A DNA stretch of 8,466 bases from an uncultured Acidobacteriota bacterium (GCA_903932385.1 CAIZGA010000015.1:1-8466); one strand, 5' to 3'. Shown: positions 1-7,102, counted from the stretch's first letter. The notes: generated by a model not told the origin, from the letters alone. Numbers and translations are program-made.

Positions 1-1152
1 ATAACGCTCCTTCACATATTCGCGGACTTCTTTTTCCGCCTCGCCTTTGCGCATCAGTCGGCGATAGCTGTGACTGAGTCGCAGCGACGGCATGTCGTCA
101 TCATTCAACACCACGACCCAGACGTCGCCGCGTTTGACGAAGGCAACATCCGGTTCAATCAATCGCGTTTCGCCCTGGTTGTATCGCTGGCCGGGGCGCG
201 GGTCGAGCGTACGAATCAAATCGACGGCAGCGCGGGCTTCATCCTGTGAACAGGCGCCGGCGCGGGCGAGCTCTTTCAGGTCGCGGCGCTGCAGCAATGC
301 GAGATGTGCATCAATCAGCCGCTCGGCAATGTCGAGCAGGTGCTGGCGCGCCGGAGTTTCTGTACTGGCTTGTGTCGGCTCTGCCGGTTCCGCTGATTCA
401 ATTGGCTCCGTCTCAGTCTCGGCATCCAGCGCCGCCGCTACGGCAGCGTGTGCGGTATAGGTGCTTTCTGCGCGGAGATGCGCCTCCTCGCGGCGCAGGC
501 CACGTATCTGCTGCATCAGGCACTCGCGCAAATCACGCGCGGCCACGCCTAGCGGATCGAACTGCTGGACTAAAGCCAGCGCCTCGGCGAGATAGGTCGG
601 AGCCAATTCGGCCTGGCTGTCGTCGAGCGCGTCGGCAACGGCAGTGATCATTTCTTCAGTGGAGGCGGTGAGGTAGCCGTCTTCATTCAGGTTGCCGATG
701 ATGATTTCGCCGGCGATGTGCGTGCCCGCACTCATCGGCACCGCACCCAGCTGCCACATCAGGTGATCGCTGAGTGTGGTGGGATTGGAAAGAAAATTTT
801 CAAAGGAAGGGGCGTCGCTATCTTCAAAACTGGTGGCGGTTCGGTAGCCGGGGTCAAGATAGTCATTGAAGTAGCTGCCGAAATCAATTTCTTCAAACGG
901 ATCTTTCTCAGCAGTGGCGGACTTCTCTTCCACTGTGCGGTCGCGATCGGCTTCGCGGCCTGCGAGCTCATCAATCAGCGGAACGCTTTCTTCAATTTCT
1001 TCGAGCACCGGATTTTCAACCATCTCAGCATTCAACATCTCCTTCAGCTCCAGCTTGTTCAGCGCAAGCACGCTGACCATCTGCATCAGGCTGGGCGTGA
1101 GCACCTGCCGTTGCGAGAGCTTCAGATTTATCTTTTGCTGTAGAGCTGCCAT
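1..1152 (-). CDS. rpoN: RNA polymerase sigma-54 factor RpoN (partial, C-terminus off the left edge)
   Basis: Sigma-54 directs core RNA polymerase to -24/-12 promoters that need an AAA+ activator. The window holds the first 384 residues, starting MAALQQKINL and ending KERY at base 1 without a stop. Residues 1-50 are the Gln/Leu-rich activator-responsive Region I (QQKINLKLSQRQVLTPSLMQ, then ENPVLEE). Residues 51-120 are an acidic Region II linker. From about 125 comes the core-binding region, with LNEDGYL (156-162), FDPLGVAARDLRECL (198-212), LDPRPGQ (316-322), PDV and VVVLNDDDMP (346-355). The HTH and RpoN box should lie beyond base 1. An Ala/Glu/Thr/Pro-rich stretch at about 219-265 interrupts the core-binding region where relatives usually have only a short link. 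The ATG at 1152 is chosen because Region I starts right there and a GGAAAG lies 10 bases upstream. The gene follows lptB, as in many Gram-negative genomes. Identity is very secure; the insertion's role is unknown. Confidence 0.97.
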   Translation of the reverse strand, partial: MAALQQKINLKLSQRQVLTPSLMQMVSVLALNKLELKEMLNAEMVENPVLEEIEESVPLIDELAGREADRDRTVEEKSATAEKDPFEEIDFGSYFNDYLDPGYRTATSFEDSDAPSFENFLSNPTTLSDHLMWQLGAVPMSAGTHIAGEIIIGNLNEDGYLTASTEEMITAVADALDDSQAELAPTYLAEALALVQQFDPLGVAARDLRECLMQQIRGLRREEAHLRAESTYTAHAAVAAALDAETETEPIESAEPAEPTQASTETPARQHLLDIAERLIDAHLALLQRRDLKELARAGACSQDEARAAVDLIRTLDPRPGQRYNQGETRLIEPDVAFVKRGDVWVVVLNDDDMPSLRLSHSYRRLMRKGEAEKEVREYVKERY

Positions 1153-1372
1153 GGCTATTGAACTTTCCGGGTAATGGATCTGCTCGTGAATCTGTGTCCA
1201 TCATAACCAGTCTGCAGGTTGTCTTTGTGGTGAGTGTACACTCTCCGGCAACAGCGTGCGGCGTGCTGAGGCAATGAATACAAGGTGATTCTTCCCACTT
1301 TAGTAGCGGGTTGGTTATGAATTAATTCTGTGAGCGGATGATAATGAAAACTGGAAGTCAGCAGGCGACGGA
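1153..1372 (-). promoter_or_regulatory. rpoN upstream region with palindromes and a -10-like element
   Basis: This 220-base gap between lptB and rpoN holds no gene I can support. It contains a perfect 12-base palindrome GAGTGTACACTC (1232-1243), extendable to GG/CC at 1229-1230 and 1245-1246 with one mismatch. It also has a 10-base palindrome GAATTAATTC (1319-1328) and a 9-base inverted repeat, TCATAACCA (1201-1209) against TGGTTATGA (1312-1320). On the minus strand TATGAT (about 1199-1204) resembles a -10 box about 46 bases before the rpoN ATG, but no convincing -35 box sits at normal spacing. The length of the gap and its symmetry suggest that rpoN has some regulation independent of lptB. 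No specific regulator can be named. Confidence 0.4.
1232..1243. repeat. Perfect 12-bp palindrome, candidate operator
   Basis: GAGTGTACACTC reads identically on both strands. It lies about 80 bases before the rpoN start and about 28 bases upstream of the TATGAT -10-like element, where a dimeric regulator could sit. Two further flanking pairs (GG/CC) are symmetric after one mismatch. The symmetry is visible directly; that it binds a protein is inference. Confidence 0.4.
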
Positions 1373-2104
1373 CTAAACGCCCATCGAGAAGCCTTCGCCA
1401 AGATAGACACGCTTCACTTCGGGGTCGCGGCTCAACTCCGCCGGTATGCCGGAGCGGAAGATGCGGCCTTCGTTGATGATGTAGGCGCGGTCGGTGACGG
1501 AGAGCGTCTCGCGTACATTGTGGTCGGTAATGAGCACGCCGATGCCGCCGGCCTTCAGGTTGAAAATAATTTCCTGCAGGTCGAGCACGGCGATGGGGTC
1601 AATGCCGGAGAAGGGCTCATCCAGCAGAATGAATGCCGGCTGGATGGAAAGGCAACGGGCAATCTCCACGCGGCGACGTTCACCGCCGGAAAGCGCATAG
1701 CCCTGAGTCTTGCGGATGTGGCCGAGGTTCAACTGCTCAATCAGGCGTTCGGTGCGGACGCGCCGCTCTTCCCAACGCAGCGACTGCGCCTCGAGCACCG
1801 CCATGATGTTTTCTTCCACGGTGAGCTTGCGGAAGACCGACGGCTCCTGCGGCAGGTAGCTGATGCCGTAGTTGCGGGCGCGCAGGTACATGGGCAGGCG
1901 GGTGATGTCTTCACCGTTGACGAGGACGCGACCCGTATCCGGCCGCACCAGACCAACAATGGCGTAGAAGCTGGTGGTTTTGCCGGCGCCGTTGGGCCCG
2001 AGCAAACCAACCACTTCTCCCTGATGAATCTCAAAGCTGACGCCGTTCAATACCTGGCGGCCGCCATAGCTTTTGCCGATTCCTTCTGCTGCCAATCGCT
2101 GCAT
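1373..2104 (-). CDS. lptB: LPS export ABC transporter ATP-binding protein LptB
   Basis: LptB is the cytoplasmic ATPase of the LptB2FGC complex, which pulls lipopolysaccharide out of the inner membrane and drives it across the periplasm. Counting from [10 protein letters not shown], the 243-residue protein has Walker [10 protein letters not shown] at 36-44 (Lys42), a Q-loop YLPQE around Gln86, the signature LSGGE at 138-142, Walker B ILLDE at 159-163 and the switch His195 in TDHNVRETL. These positions coincide with those I know for E. coli LptB (241 residues), and the LptB-typical [12 protein letters not shown] and C-terminal VKRVYLGE are present. The reading frame stays open upstream to a TTG at 2128 (8 more residues, MLNRVEAY). 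The ATG at 2104 is preferred because it gives family length; neither start has a strong ribosome site. The gene follows the LptC/OstA-like gene after about 70 bases, consistent with one transcription unit. Confidence 0.97.
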   Translation of the reverse strand: MQRLAAEGIGKSYGGRQVLNGVSFEIHQGEVVGLLGPNGAGKTTSFYAIVGLVRPDTGRVLVNGEDITRLPMYLRARNYGISYLPQEPSVFRKLTVEENIMAVLEAQSLRWEERRVRTERLIEQLNLGHIRKTQGYALSGGERRRVEIARCLSIQPAFILLDEPFSGIDPIAVLDLQEIIFNLKAGGIGVLITDHNVRETLSVTDRAYIINEGRIFRSGIPAELSRDPEVKRVYLGEGFSMGV

Positions 2105-2175
2105 GTATGCTTCAACCCGATTCAACAATAAATGCTTCGCAGCCGAGTGGCTTTATTTCCCAGCTGCTGAATATT

Positions 2176-4641
2176 CTATTTCGAGTGCGTGTCCAACTGC
2201 GGACGCTTGTATCCGGCGGCGCTTGAAACGATGACCGTATCATCGTTGCTTTCGAAGAGCAAGGACGCGCCGGAAACAGTTCCTTTTACATCATCCACTA
2301 ATTTTGGCGGTTGTGCTGGAGTTCCGGTCAGAAGGTAATGGCCGTCTTTTGCCGTGTAGTTGAGGGCTTCGCCGGTGGCGTGGCGGCCGGGTTGGACGAC
2401 GGTGACTGCCCCTTCGGCAAGTATGCGCTCAACATTCCCCGACAAGGCCGGCCCGGGTGGCGGCGTCTGTGGCTTTGCCGTGCCTGGCTTGTTTTGTGAT
2501 TGCGGATTCTGCAGCCAGACGGTAGCCGTCCGGGAACGGGTGCGGCTGTCGGGATTGGTGACATCCACACCGCCGGAAAAAACTGCCAGATGCGTTCCGT
2601 CGTTGTAGAGCATGTCGTGGCTGGCGACGCGAACGACGCCTCCCGAAGACTGAGAGGGGAAAACGGCGTGGACCGGCTGCGCTGCCGAAGCATCTCCATA
2701 GGCGTGCAATGTTTGTGCTGTGCGTTGAATCTCAAGCACGGGTGCGGAGACCTGACTGCCCTGCTGCCAGAGTCGCGCATCGGCCCCGGCGCGGCCATAG
2801 AAGTTTGCGACCTGCTGGGTGTGCAGCATCTGCGCGTGGTCCGCAATGATGTGAACGGGGTCGGAATTTTCCGCCTGCTGATAATTTGCCTTCACAGATT
2901 TTTCTGCCAGCAGGTTGCCGGTGGGCTGGTCCAGCGTGATGCGTTCAGCCCAGATGGTGGTACCGGCGTCTGTAATCTGCGGATTGCCGGTGAGCACCAG
3001 ATGCTGGTTGGCGCCGGTATATTCTGCGCGGTCTGCACGGCCAGAGGTGACGGCAGCAGACTTTGCGGGGGCGGCTGGAGGCTTGCTGTCGGACAGCGAA
3101 ACATTGCCTGACTGCACGGCATCGACAATTTCAATTGATGTTGGCTGGCTGCTGTGTAGCGAATTTTGTGCCGAGAGATTGGCGGCCGATGTGGAGGTTT
3201 GCGGACGCATGACGACATGCACAGTATCGCCGGTACTTGTATCCAGAGAGCCGTCGGCGGACTTCTGCTGCAGCCGCGTATGGCCTTTGCCATCCACCAG
3301 AGAGAAATAAGTTTTGTTATTGCTGGTGGAGAGAGTTCCATCGAGAACGTCGCCATCCACTTCGCGGAATTCATGGCCGAGTGTTACTGCAGGTTTGGCC
3401 GCGGGTGCTGCAGGCTTCGTCGAAGCGGCTACAGGCTGCTCGGCGGCAAACTTCGCGTTGCCTTCGGCGTGCACTGTCTGCAACTCGGTGTGATGCTTTG
3501 AGGTAGCGGCATGAGAATTTTGCGCGAAGGTGAGTGCCAGATGGGCAGCGGAAAGATTTCGTTCCATGGCGAAGACCGGCGGCTTGCCAACTGCAGGGAT
3601 GCTCTCCAAACGGTCATGCATGGTGACATTGCCATTCAGGTGGACCAGATGCAGCGCACTCTTCGCACCGAAAATTGCTTCGCCATCTGCGGCTTCGGCT
3701 GTGCGCTGCAACAGTGGCTGAGCATTGCTGTAATGGATGCCGCCGCTGGCGTTGGCGCGCTGCGGGCGATTGGTGAGGTCCATCCACAACTGCATGAAGG
3801 GAGCGGTGACTTCGCCGAAATCATTGCTGTGGAATGCAACCGAGCCATCGGCGTCGATATGATCGATGCTGCCGTCTTTGCGCGAGTGGATGACGACATT
3901 TTCGGCATTGGCGGTTTCCGAGGGAGAATGCGCGGCAACGTGGCTTAGACGCGACTCGCCGGCGGTATGGTCGAGCACGGCATGAGTAGCGGTAAGATTC
4001 ACCGGTTGACCGTGCATCTGCAGAGCCGCATCTATCGAGGACTGCAGCGTGAGCAGGCCGCGGTCGGAGTCATACTCCGCGCCGACGGCATGGCCCAGGA
4101 TTCCATCCACGGCGAACTCCAACCGCTGGTCCGTTGCTGCAATGCCCAGACTCTGCATGAATACAAGGCCCTGCGTTTTGATGTGGATAATTCCGTGGTC
4201 CGCACCCTTGCCGGGTTCAGCGGAAACCTCTGATTCCGGCTGACCCGTGGGCGTCTGCAGGTCCAGATGAACTTCGCCTTTGGCGGTGGCAACACCAGTT
4301 TTCTGGTCATAGTGGAACTGGCTGCCGCTGATGCGGTCTTCATGTCCGGCGACGCGACCATAGAGCGTGATGCGGACATCATAGAGTTCCGCCTGGCCGC
4401 TTTCCTGCAATTGCTCGGCCCGCGCTGCGTGGATGGTGAAGAGCGTGCGGCCCTGATTGGATTTGGAGTAGGTGAAGCCGTTAGTCTGCTGCAAAATGCC
4501 GTTCGGCAGCGGCAGAATGTGTTCTCCCGGAGAACGCCAGCGCTGGATGCGACCCACAGCCAGATAGGCGACGATGATCGCAGCAACGCATGCGACACCC
4601 ACCAGCAACCAACGGCGCAGACTATCAATCGAGATATGCAT
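2176..4641 (-). CDS. lptC: Long LptC/OstA(LptA)-like LPS transport protein, 821 aa
   Basis: Residues 11-30 (WLLVGVACVAAIIVAYLAVG) form one N-terminal membrane segment after a short charged start, as in the inner-membrane anchor LptC. No cleavage site is evident, so the bulk should be periplasmic. Residues 50-200 resemble the LptC beta-jellyroll (FTYSKSNQGRTLFTIHAARAEQ, then YDVRITLYG). Later segments look like OstA/LptA repeats: SIDHIDADGSVAF (258-270), LHLVHLNGNVTMHD (330-343), ADRAEYTGANQHLVLTGNP (536-554), MLYNDGTHLAVFSGGVDV (677-694) and VERILAEGAVTVVQPG (737-752) with NYTAKDGHYLLTG (761-773). Ala/Pro-rich linkers lie near 402-419, 516-535 and 711-732. Usual LptC and LptA are each under about 200 residues, so this protein is roughly the size of both plus several extra repeats. 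It sits directly before lptB in the position of lptC-lptA. It probably acts as anchor and part of the LPS bridge; the domain division is inference. Confidence 0.85.
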   Translation of the reverse strand: MHISIDSLRRWLLVGVACVAAIIVAYLAVGRIQRWRSPGEHILPLPNGILQQTNGFTYSKSNQGRTLFTIHAARAEQLQESGQAELYDVRITLYGRVAGHEDRISGSQFHYDQKTGVATAKGEVHLDLQTPTGQPESEVSAEPGKGADHGIIHIKTQGLVFMQSLGIAATDQRLEFAVDGILGHAVGAEYDSDRGLLTLQSSIDAALQMHGQPVNLTATHAVLDHTAGESRLSHVAAHSPSETANAENVVIHSRKDGSIDHIDADGSVAFHSNDFGEVTAPFMQLWMDLTNRPQRANASGGIHYSNAQPLLQRTAEAADGEAIFGAKSALHLVHLNGNVTMHDRLESIPAVGKPPVFAMERNLSAAHLALTFAQNSHAATSKHHTELQTVHAEGNAKFAAEQPVAASTKPAAPAAKPAVTLGHEFREVDGDVLDGTLSTSNNKTYFSLVDGKGHTRLQQKSADGSLDTSTGDTVHVVMRPQTSTSAANLSAQNSLHSSQPTSIEIVDAVQSGNVSLSDSKPPAAPAKSAAVTSGRADRAEYTGANQHLVLTGNPQITDAGTTIWAERITLDQPTGNLLAEKSVKANYQQAENSDPVHIIADHAQMLHTQQVANFYGRAGADARLWQQGSQVSAPVLEIQRTAQTLHAYGDASAAQPVHAVFPSQSSGGVVRVASHDMLYNDGTHLAVFSGGVDVTNPDSRTRSRTATVWLQNPQSQNKPGTAKPQTPPPGPALSGNVERILAEGAVTVVQPGRHATGEALNYTAKDGHYLLTGTPAQPPKLVDDVKGTVSGASLLFESNDDTVIVSSAAGYKRPQLDTHSK

Positions 4642-4742
4642 TCGCTTTGCGGCACAAGCCCACTTGGAGCCGGGGCAGATTGCGCCATAACCATCTTCTC
4701 ATTCGACTGGCATCTGTGACAGAGGGGGTTTAAAATGAAGTT
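4642..4742. promoter_or_regulatory. Divergent intergenic region between the lptC-like gene and the plus-strand gene
   Basis: The 101 bases must carry the start signals for two divergent transcripts. On the plus strand CTGGCA (4707-4712), an 18-base spacer and TAAAAT (4731-4736) form a plausible promoter. On the minus strand TGGTTATG (4686-4693) lies about 45 bases before the lptC-like ATG; the same 8-mer, on the same strand and at almost the same distance, precedes rpoN. No good -35/-10 pair is seen for the minus direction. A purine-rich AGAGGGGG occupies 4720-4727. Confidence 0.4.
4707..4736 (+). promoter_or_regulatory. Candidate sigma-70 type promoter giving a leaderless mRNA
   Basis: The -35-like CTGGCA matches TTGACA at 4 of 6 positions. 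The -10-like TAAAAT matches TATAAT at 5 of 6. The spacer is 18 bases. TAAAAT ends six bases before the ATG at 4743, so transcription would begin at or very near the start codon. The match is modest and the region is short, so this is a candidate only. Confidence 0.35.
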
Positions 4743-5372
4743 ATGGCGGACCGTCTTTACCTTAGCTTGTGGTATCCGAATTTTCACTTTGAAGGACTGC
4801 CGGCAGCAATGCTGGGAGTCATGCGGCAGTTGACGGCTGTGGGCGGCGAATCGCGGCTGAGCGCCTCTGCGGCCTACCCGCTGGCGTGGAATGAGGCACC
4901 GCTCTTCTCGCGCATCTTTGTGGATGACCCGGACAATGAAGATGCTCTGCCGGAAAATGCCGTGCGCGAAGCCACCGAACTAATGCATCCCGACACTGCC
5001 TTTGAGTTTGAACAGCGCTGGCCGCTGTGGGTGCCGGACTCCACTGGTGCCGCTGAAATCGGGCTGGAAACCATCTGGCGGAAGCAGCAGACCAAGGTGA
5101 CGATTGTGGGCTTCGGGCCGGAGTTTGACGATGCCAGCTTTGAGCAGAATGGCCACGTGCGTGTGGACTTCGGCATCGACAGCCCGTTTCTGTTGGAAGC
5201 TGTGGAACTGGACGAAGAAGCCACGCGGCGGGTGCAGGCAAATATTGAAATGCTGCTTGCCTTTACGTTGAGCGTGGAAAAAAACTGCGGCATCTCCAGC
5301 CGCCTGTTGTGGACCGAGTCGGGCGAATCATTGGCGCAGAAATTGATTGAGAGGCTGCAGAAGGTCCACTAG
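4743..5372 (+). CDS. Unrecognised 209-residue soluble protein
   Basis: I do not recognise this protein and assign no function. It begins MADRLYLSLWYPNF, has no signal peptide or membrane segment, and is acidic (FVDDPDNEDALPENA at 59-73). Aromatic and Trp-rich patches occur (LSLWYPNF at 7-14, QRWPLWVPD at 91-99), followed by a probable beta-strand section with VTIVGFGPEFDD (119-130) and VRVDFGID (139-146). The C-terminal part (153-207) looks helical and amphipathic. No Cys/His metal motif or P-loop is visible. It is the only plus-strand gene here, divergent from the LPS-export gene and convergent with the isomerase gene, whose stop codon it shares. The ATG at 4743 may be leaderless. The coding frame is credible because it is open over its full length, fills the space between its neighbours and has ordinary protein composition. 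Confidence 0.8.
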   Translation: MADRLYLSLWYPNFHFEGLPAAMLGVMRQLTAVGGESRLSASAAYPLAWNEAPLFSRIFVDDPDNEDALPENAVREATELMHPDTAFEFEQRWPLWVPDSTGAAEIGLETIWRKQQTKVTIVGFGPEFDDASFEQNGHVRVDFGIDSPFLLEAVELDEEATRRVQANIEMLLAFTLSVEKNCGISSRLLWTESGESLAQKLIERLQKVH

Positions 5373-7102
5373 GCAGACGTGCGAACATAGGCGAGCAGTG
5401 TGGCACACTCGCTGCCGAGAGCTTTGCCACTGGGACGTATCGTATATTCGCCGACTGCGGCGGGAACGATAAACGTCTCTGCATAATGCACAACGAACGG
5501 CTCAAAGGCCGAGGTCGGGCTTTCCACCACAGCTTCTTCTCCCTGCACCAGATTGAGCACATGCACACCGCCGCGGGTGTTATGCGGTACGGTGCCGGTG
5601 AACCAGTGGCGACGCGTCTCAATAAATTCACGCTCATGCAGGCCGGTGCGTTCTTCGCGCCAACCTTCTCCCTGTGCGATGGGCTGGATGCAGTTGATAA
5701 GCTGCTGCTCGATCCATGCCGTAGTGCGGTCCCACTGTAAATTCGCGACGCCGTGGTCGATGTGAATCGGGCGCGGGCGACCATCGAGCCCCAGCCGGCC
5801 CCAGTCCCATAACTTGAAGGTGAAGATGTACGGCGTTGCGCTGATTTCCAGCACCATGCTCTCTTTGCCCGAGCAATGAATGGTGCCTGCGGGAATTAGA
5901 AAATGGTCGTGCGTCTTTGCCGGCCAGCGATTCACATATTTCTCTGCGTCGAAGGCTGGCCCGCCGTTTTGCGCCGCATGCAAGTCGGCAATCATCTGTT
6001 CGCGATTGATATTTTCTTTCAGGCCGAGATAGACGGTGGCATCCTTGCCCGCATCCAGCAGATAGTAGCTTTCGTCCTGTGTGTAATGCATGCCGAAATT
6101 GCGCTGAATATATTCGGTAAGCGGATGCACCTGCAGCGAGAGATTGCCGCCGCCCATCGTGTCCAGGAAATCGAAGCGGATGGGAAACTCTGTTCCGAAG
6201 CGGCCGTGCACGGCGTCGCCCAGCAACTCGCGCGGATGCGAAAAGACCAGATCGATGGCTGGCACCTCAACGCGATGATTACCGAAGCCGAGCAGCAGGC
6301 TGTTTTCTTCCGGGACGCAATCGAAACACCACGCATGATTGGGCTGGTCCTTTGGCAGATCGCAGATTGCCTCCATCCAATGACCGCCCCACGGGCCGGG
6401 ATCAAAATATGGAACCACGCGAAAGGGTCGCCGGGCAGTGATTGCGAGCGCGCGGCGAAAGGCATCGCCGGAAATGATCTGTGGTGTTTCATCCTTATTT
6501 GTATCGAGAAGAAAATCCAGTTTGCTGAGCAGCTGTTTCTTCCATTCATCCGCGGCACGCCACTCTACGAAGAATCCGCATTTATATTTTTCGGGGAATG
6601 CGGCGGATTCATTTTCCAAACCCAGATTGCCCAGAACTCCGCGACGATAGCGCAGTTGAATTTCCCAACGCGCCATGTCGGCGTAGACCAGCACATCCGC
6701 ATCCGTGACCAACGCTGCACCTGGGCCAACGAGGAGTATCGTGCCAGTTGATGCTTTCACTTTCGCGCGGGCCTGGCTAAGCAGTTGCGCATCAAAATAG
6801 TCCGGCAGCGTGATGCCGTTCATGCGACCGAAGACACGGTCGTCAGTCAACACCGGAGCCAGCATCGTTCGCAGTTGCTCAGCAGACTTCAACAAGCTGG
6901 TGGTCTGAATTACTACGGTCGGCTTCAGACGCGAGGCCAGTTCCTTTGCGATGGCATCTGCATTCGCGCCGGGGTAACACTCCACGCAGAGAATTCTTTC
7001 ATGCTTGATGCGTGCGGCGATTTCATCCCAGCCGACGATGCACTCCTCTGCAGGTCCAGCGGCAACGAATGGAAATTTGTCGTAATTAGGCTGCCGAGAC
7101 AT
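5369..7102 (-). CDS. Two-domain type I mannose-6-phosphate isomerase-like protein, 577 aa
   Basis: Type I phosphomannose isomerases are zinc cupin enzymes that interconvert mannose 6-phosphate and fructose 6-phosphate in the cytosol. The zinc site is recognisable: GGGNLSLQVHP (317-327, Gln324 and His326), DESYYLLDAG (343-352, Glu344) and PAGTIHCSG (404-412, His409). A long cupin tail follows, with HNTRGGVHVLNLV (507-519) and FEPFVVHYAETFIVPAAVGEYTI. The first 240 residues are a separate alpha/beta domain (ILCVECYPGANADAIAKEL at 37-55, TILLVGPGAALVTDADVLVYADMARWEIQL at 121-150) that resembles a nucleotide-kinase-like fold but lacks a GxxxxGK[ST] loop. Classic ManA enzymes are far shorter (about 300-400 residues) and lack it. 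The frame is open further upstream, but the ATG at 7102 is chosen because GGAGGT stands 5 bases before it. The start overlaps the kinase gene by 17 bases, so the two are probably translationally coupled. The isomerase call is good; the true sugar phosphate is inferred. Confidence 0.88.
   Translation of the reverse strand: MSRQPNYDKFPFVAAGPAEECIVGWDEIAARIKHERILCVECYPGANADAIAKELASRLKPTVVIQTTSLLKSAEQLRTMLAPVLTDDRVFGRMNGITLPDYFDAQLLSQARAKVKASTGTILLVGPGAALVTDADVLVYADMARWEIQLRYRRGVLGNLGLENESAAFPEKYKCGFFVEWRAADEWKKQLLSKLDFLLDTNKDETPQIISGDAFRRALAITARRPFRVVPYFDPGPWGGHWMEAICDLPKDQPNHAWCFDCVPEENSLLLGFGNHRVEVPAIDLVFSHPRELLGDAVHGRFGTEFPIRFDFLDTMGGGNLSLQVHPLTEYIQRNFGMHYTQDESYYLLDAGKDATVYLGLKENINREQMIADLHAAQNGGPAFDAEKYVNRWPAKTHDHFLIPAGTIHCSGKESMVLEISATPYIFTFKLWDWGRLGLDGRPRPIHIDHGVANLQWDRTTAWIEQQLINCIQPIAQGEGWREERTGLHEREFIETRRHWFTGTVPHNTRGGVHVLNLVQGEEAVVESPTSAFEPFVVHYAETFIVPAAVGEYTIRPSGKALGSECATLLAYVRTSA

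Noticed and set aside
92..1143. Several plus-strand frames opposite rpoN
   Set aside because: The minus-strand frame is a clear sigma-54 factor over the entire stretch. The plus-strand translations look like low-complexity shadows.
1247..1260. Sigma-54 promoter-like CGCACGCTGTTGCC on the minus strand before rpoN
   Set aside because: The -24 element has CG instead of GG, and the spacing to the TTGC element is one base short. Autoregulation through sigma-54 is therefore not supported.
1520..2131. 203-codon plus-strand frame opposite lptB
   Set aside because: It is antisense to a gene with all ABC ATPase motifs in place and shows no family features of its own.
2127..2157. Possible hairpin (AATAAA with TTTATT, inner AGCC with GGCT) between the lptC-like gene and lptB
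   Set aside because: The outer stem is weak and AT-only, the inner stem is four pairs, the two compete for a base, and no U-run follows. It is not a convincing terminator or attenuator.
4032..4787. 251-codon minus-strand frame across the start of the lptC-like gene and the divergent gap
   Set aside because: The translation is rich in Arg/Ser/Pro with no recognisable domain. It overlaps two better-supported genes on both strands, and the membrane anchor and LptC-like sequence belong to the other frame.
5903..6751. 282-codon open frame on the plus strand opposite the isomerase gene
   Set aside because: It lies wholly within a well-supported minus-strand gene with zinc-site motifs. Its translation shows no family features, and such open shadows are common in high-GC coding DNA.
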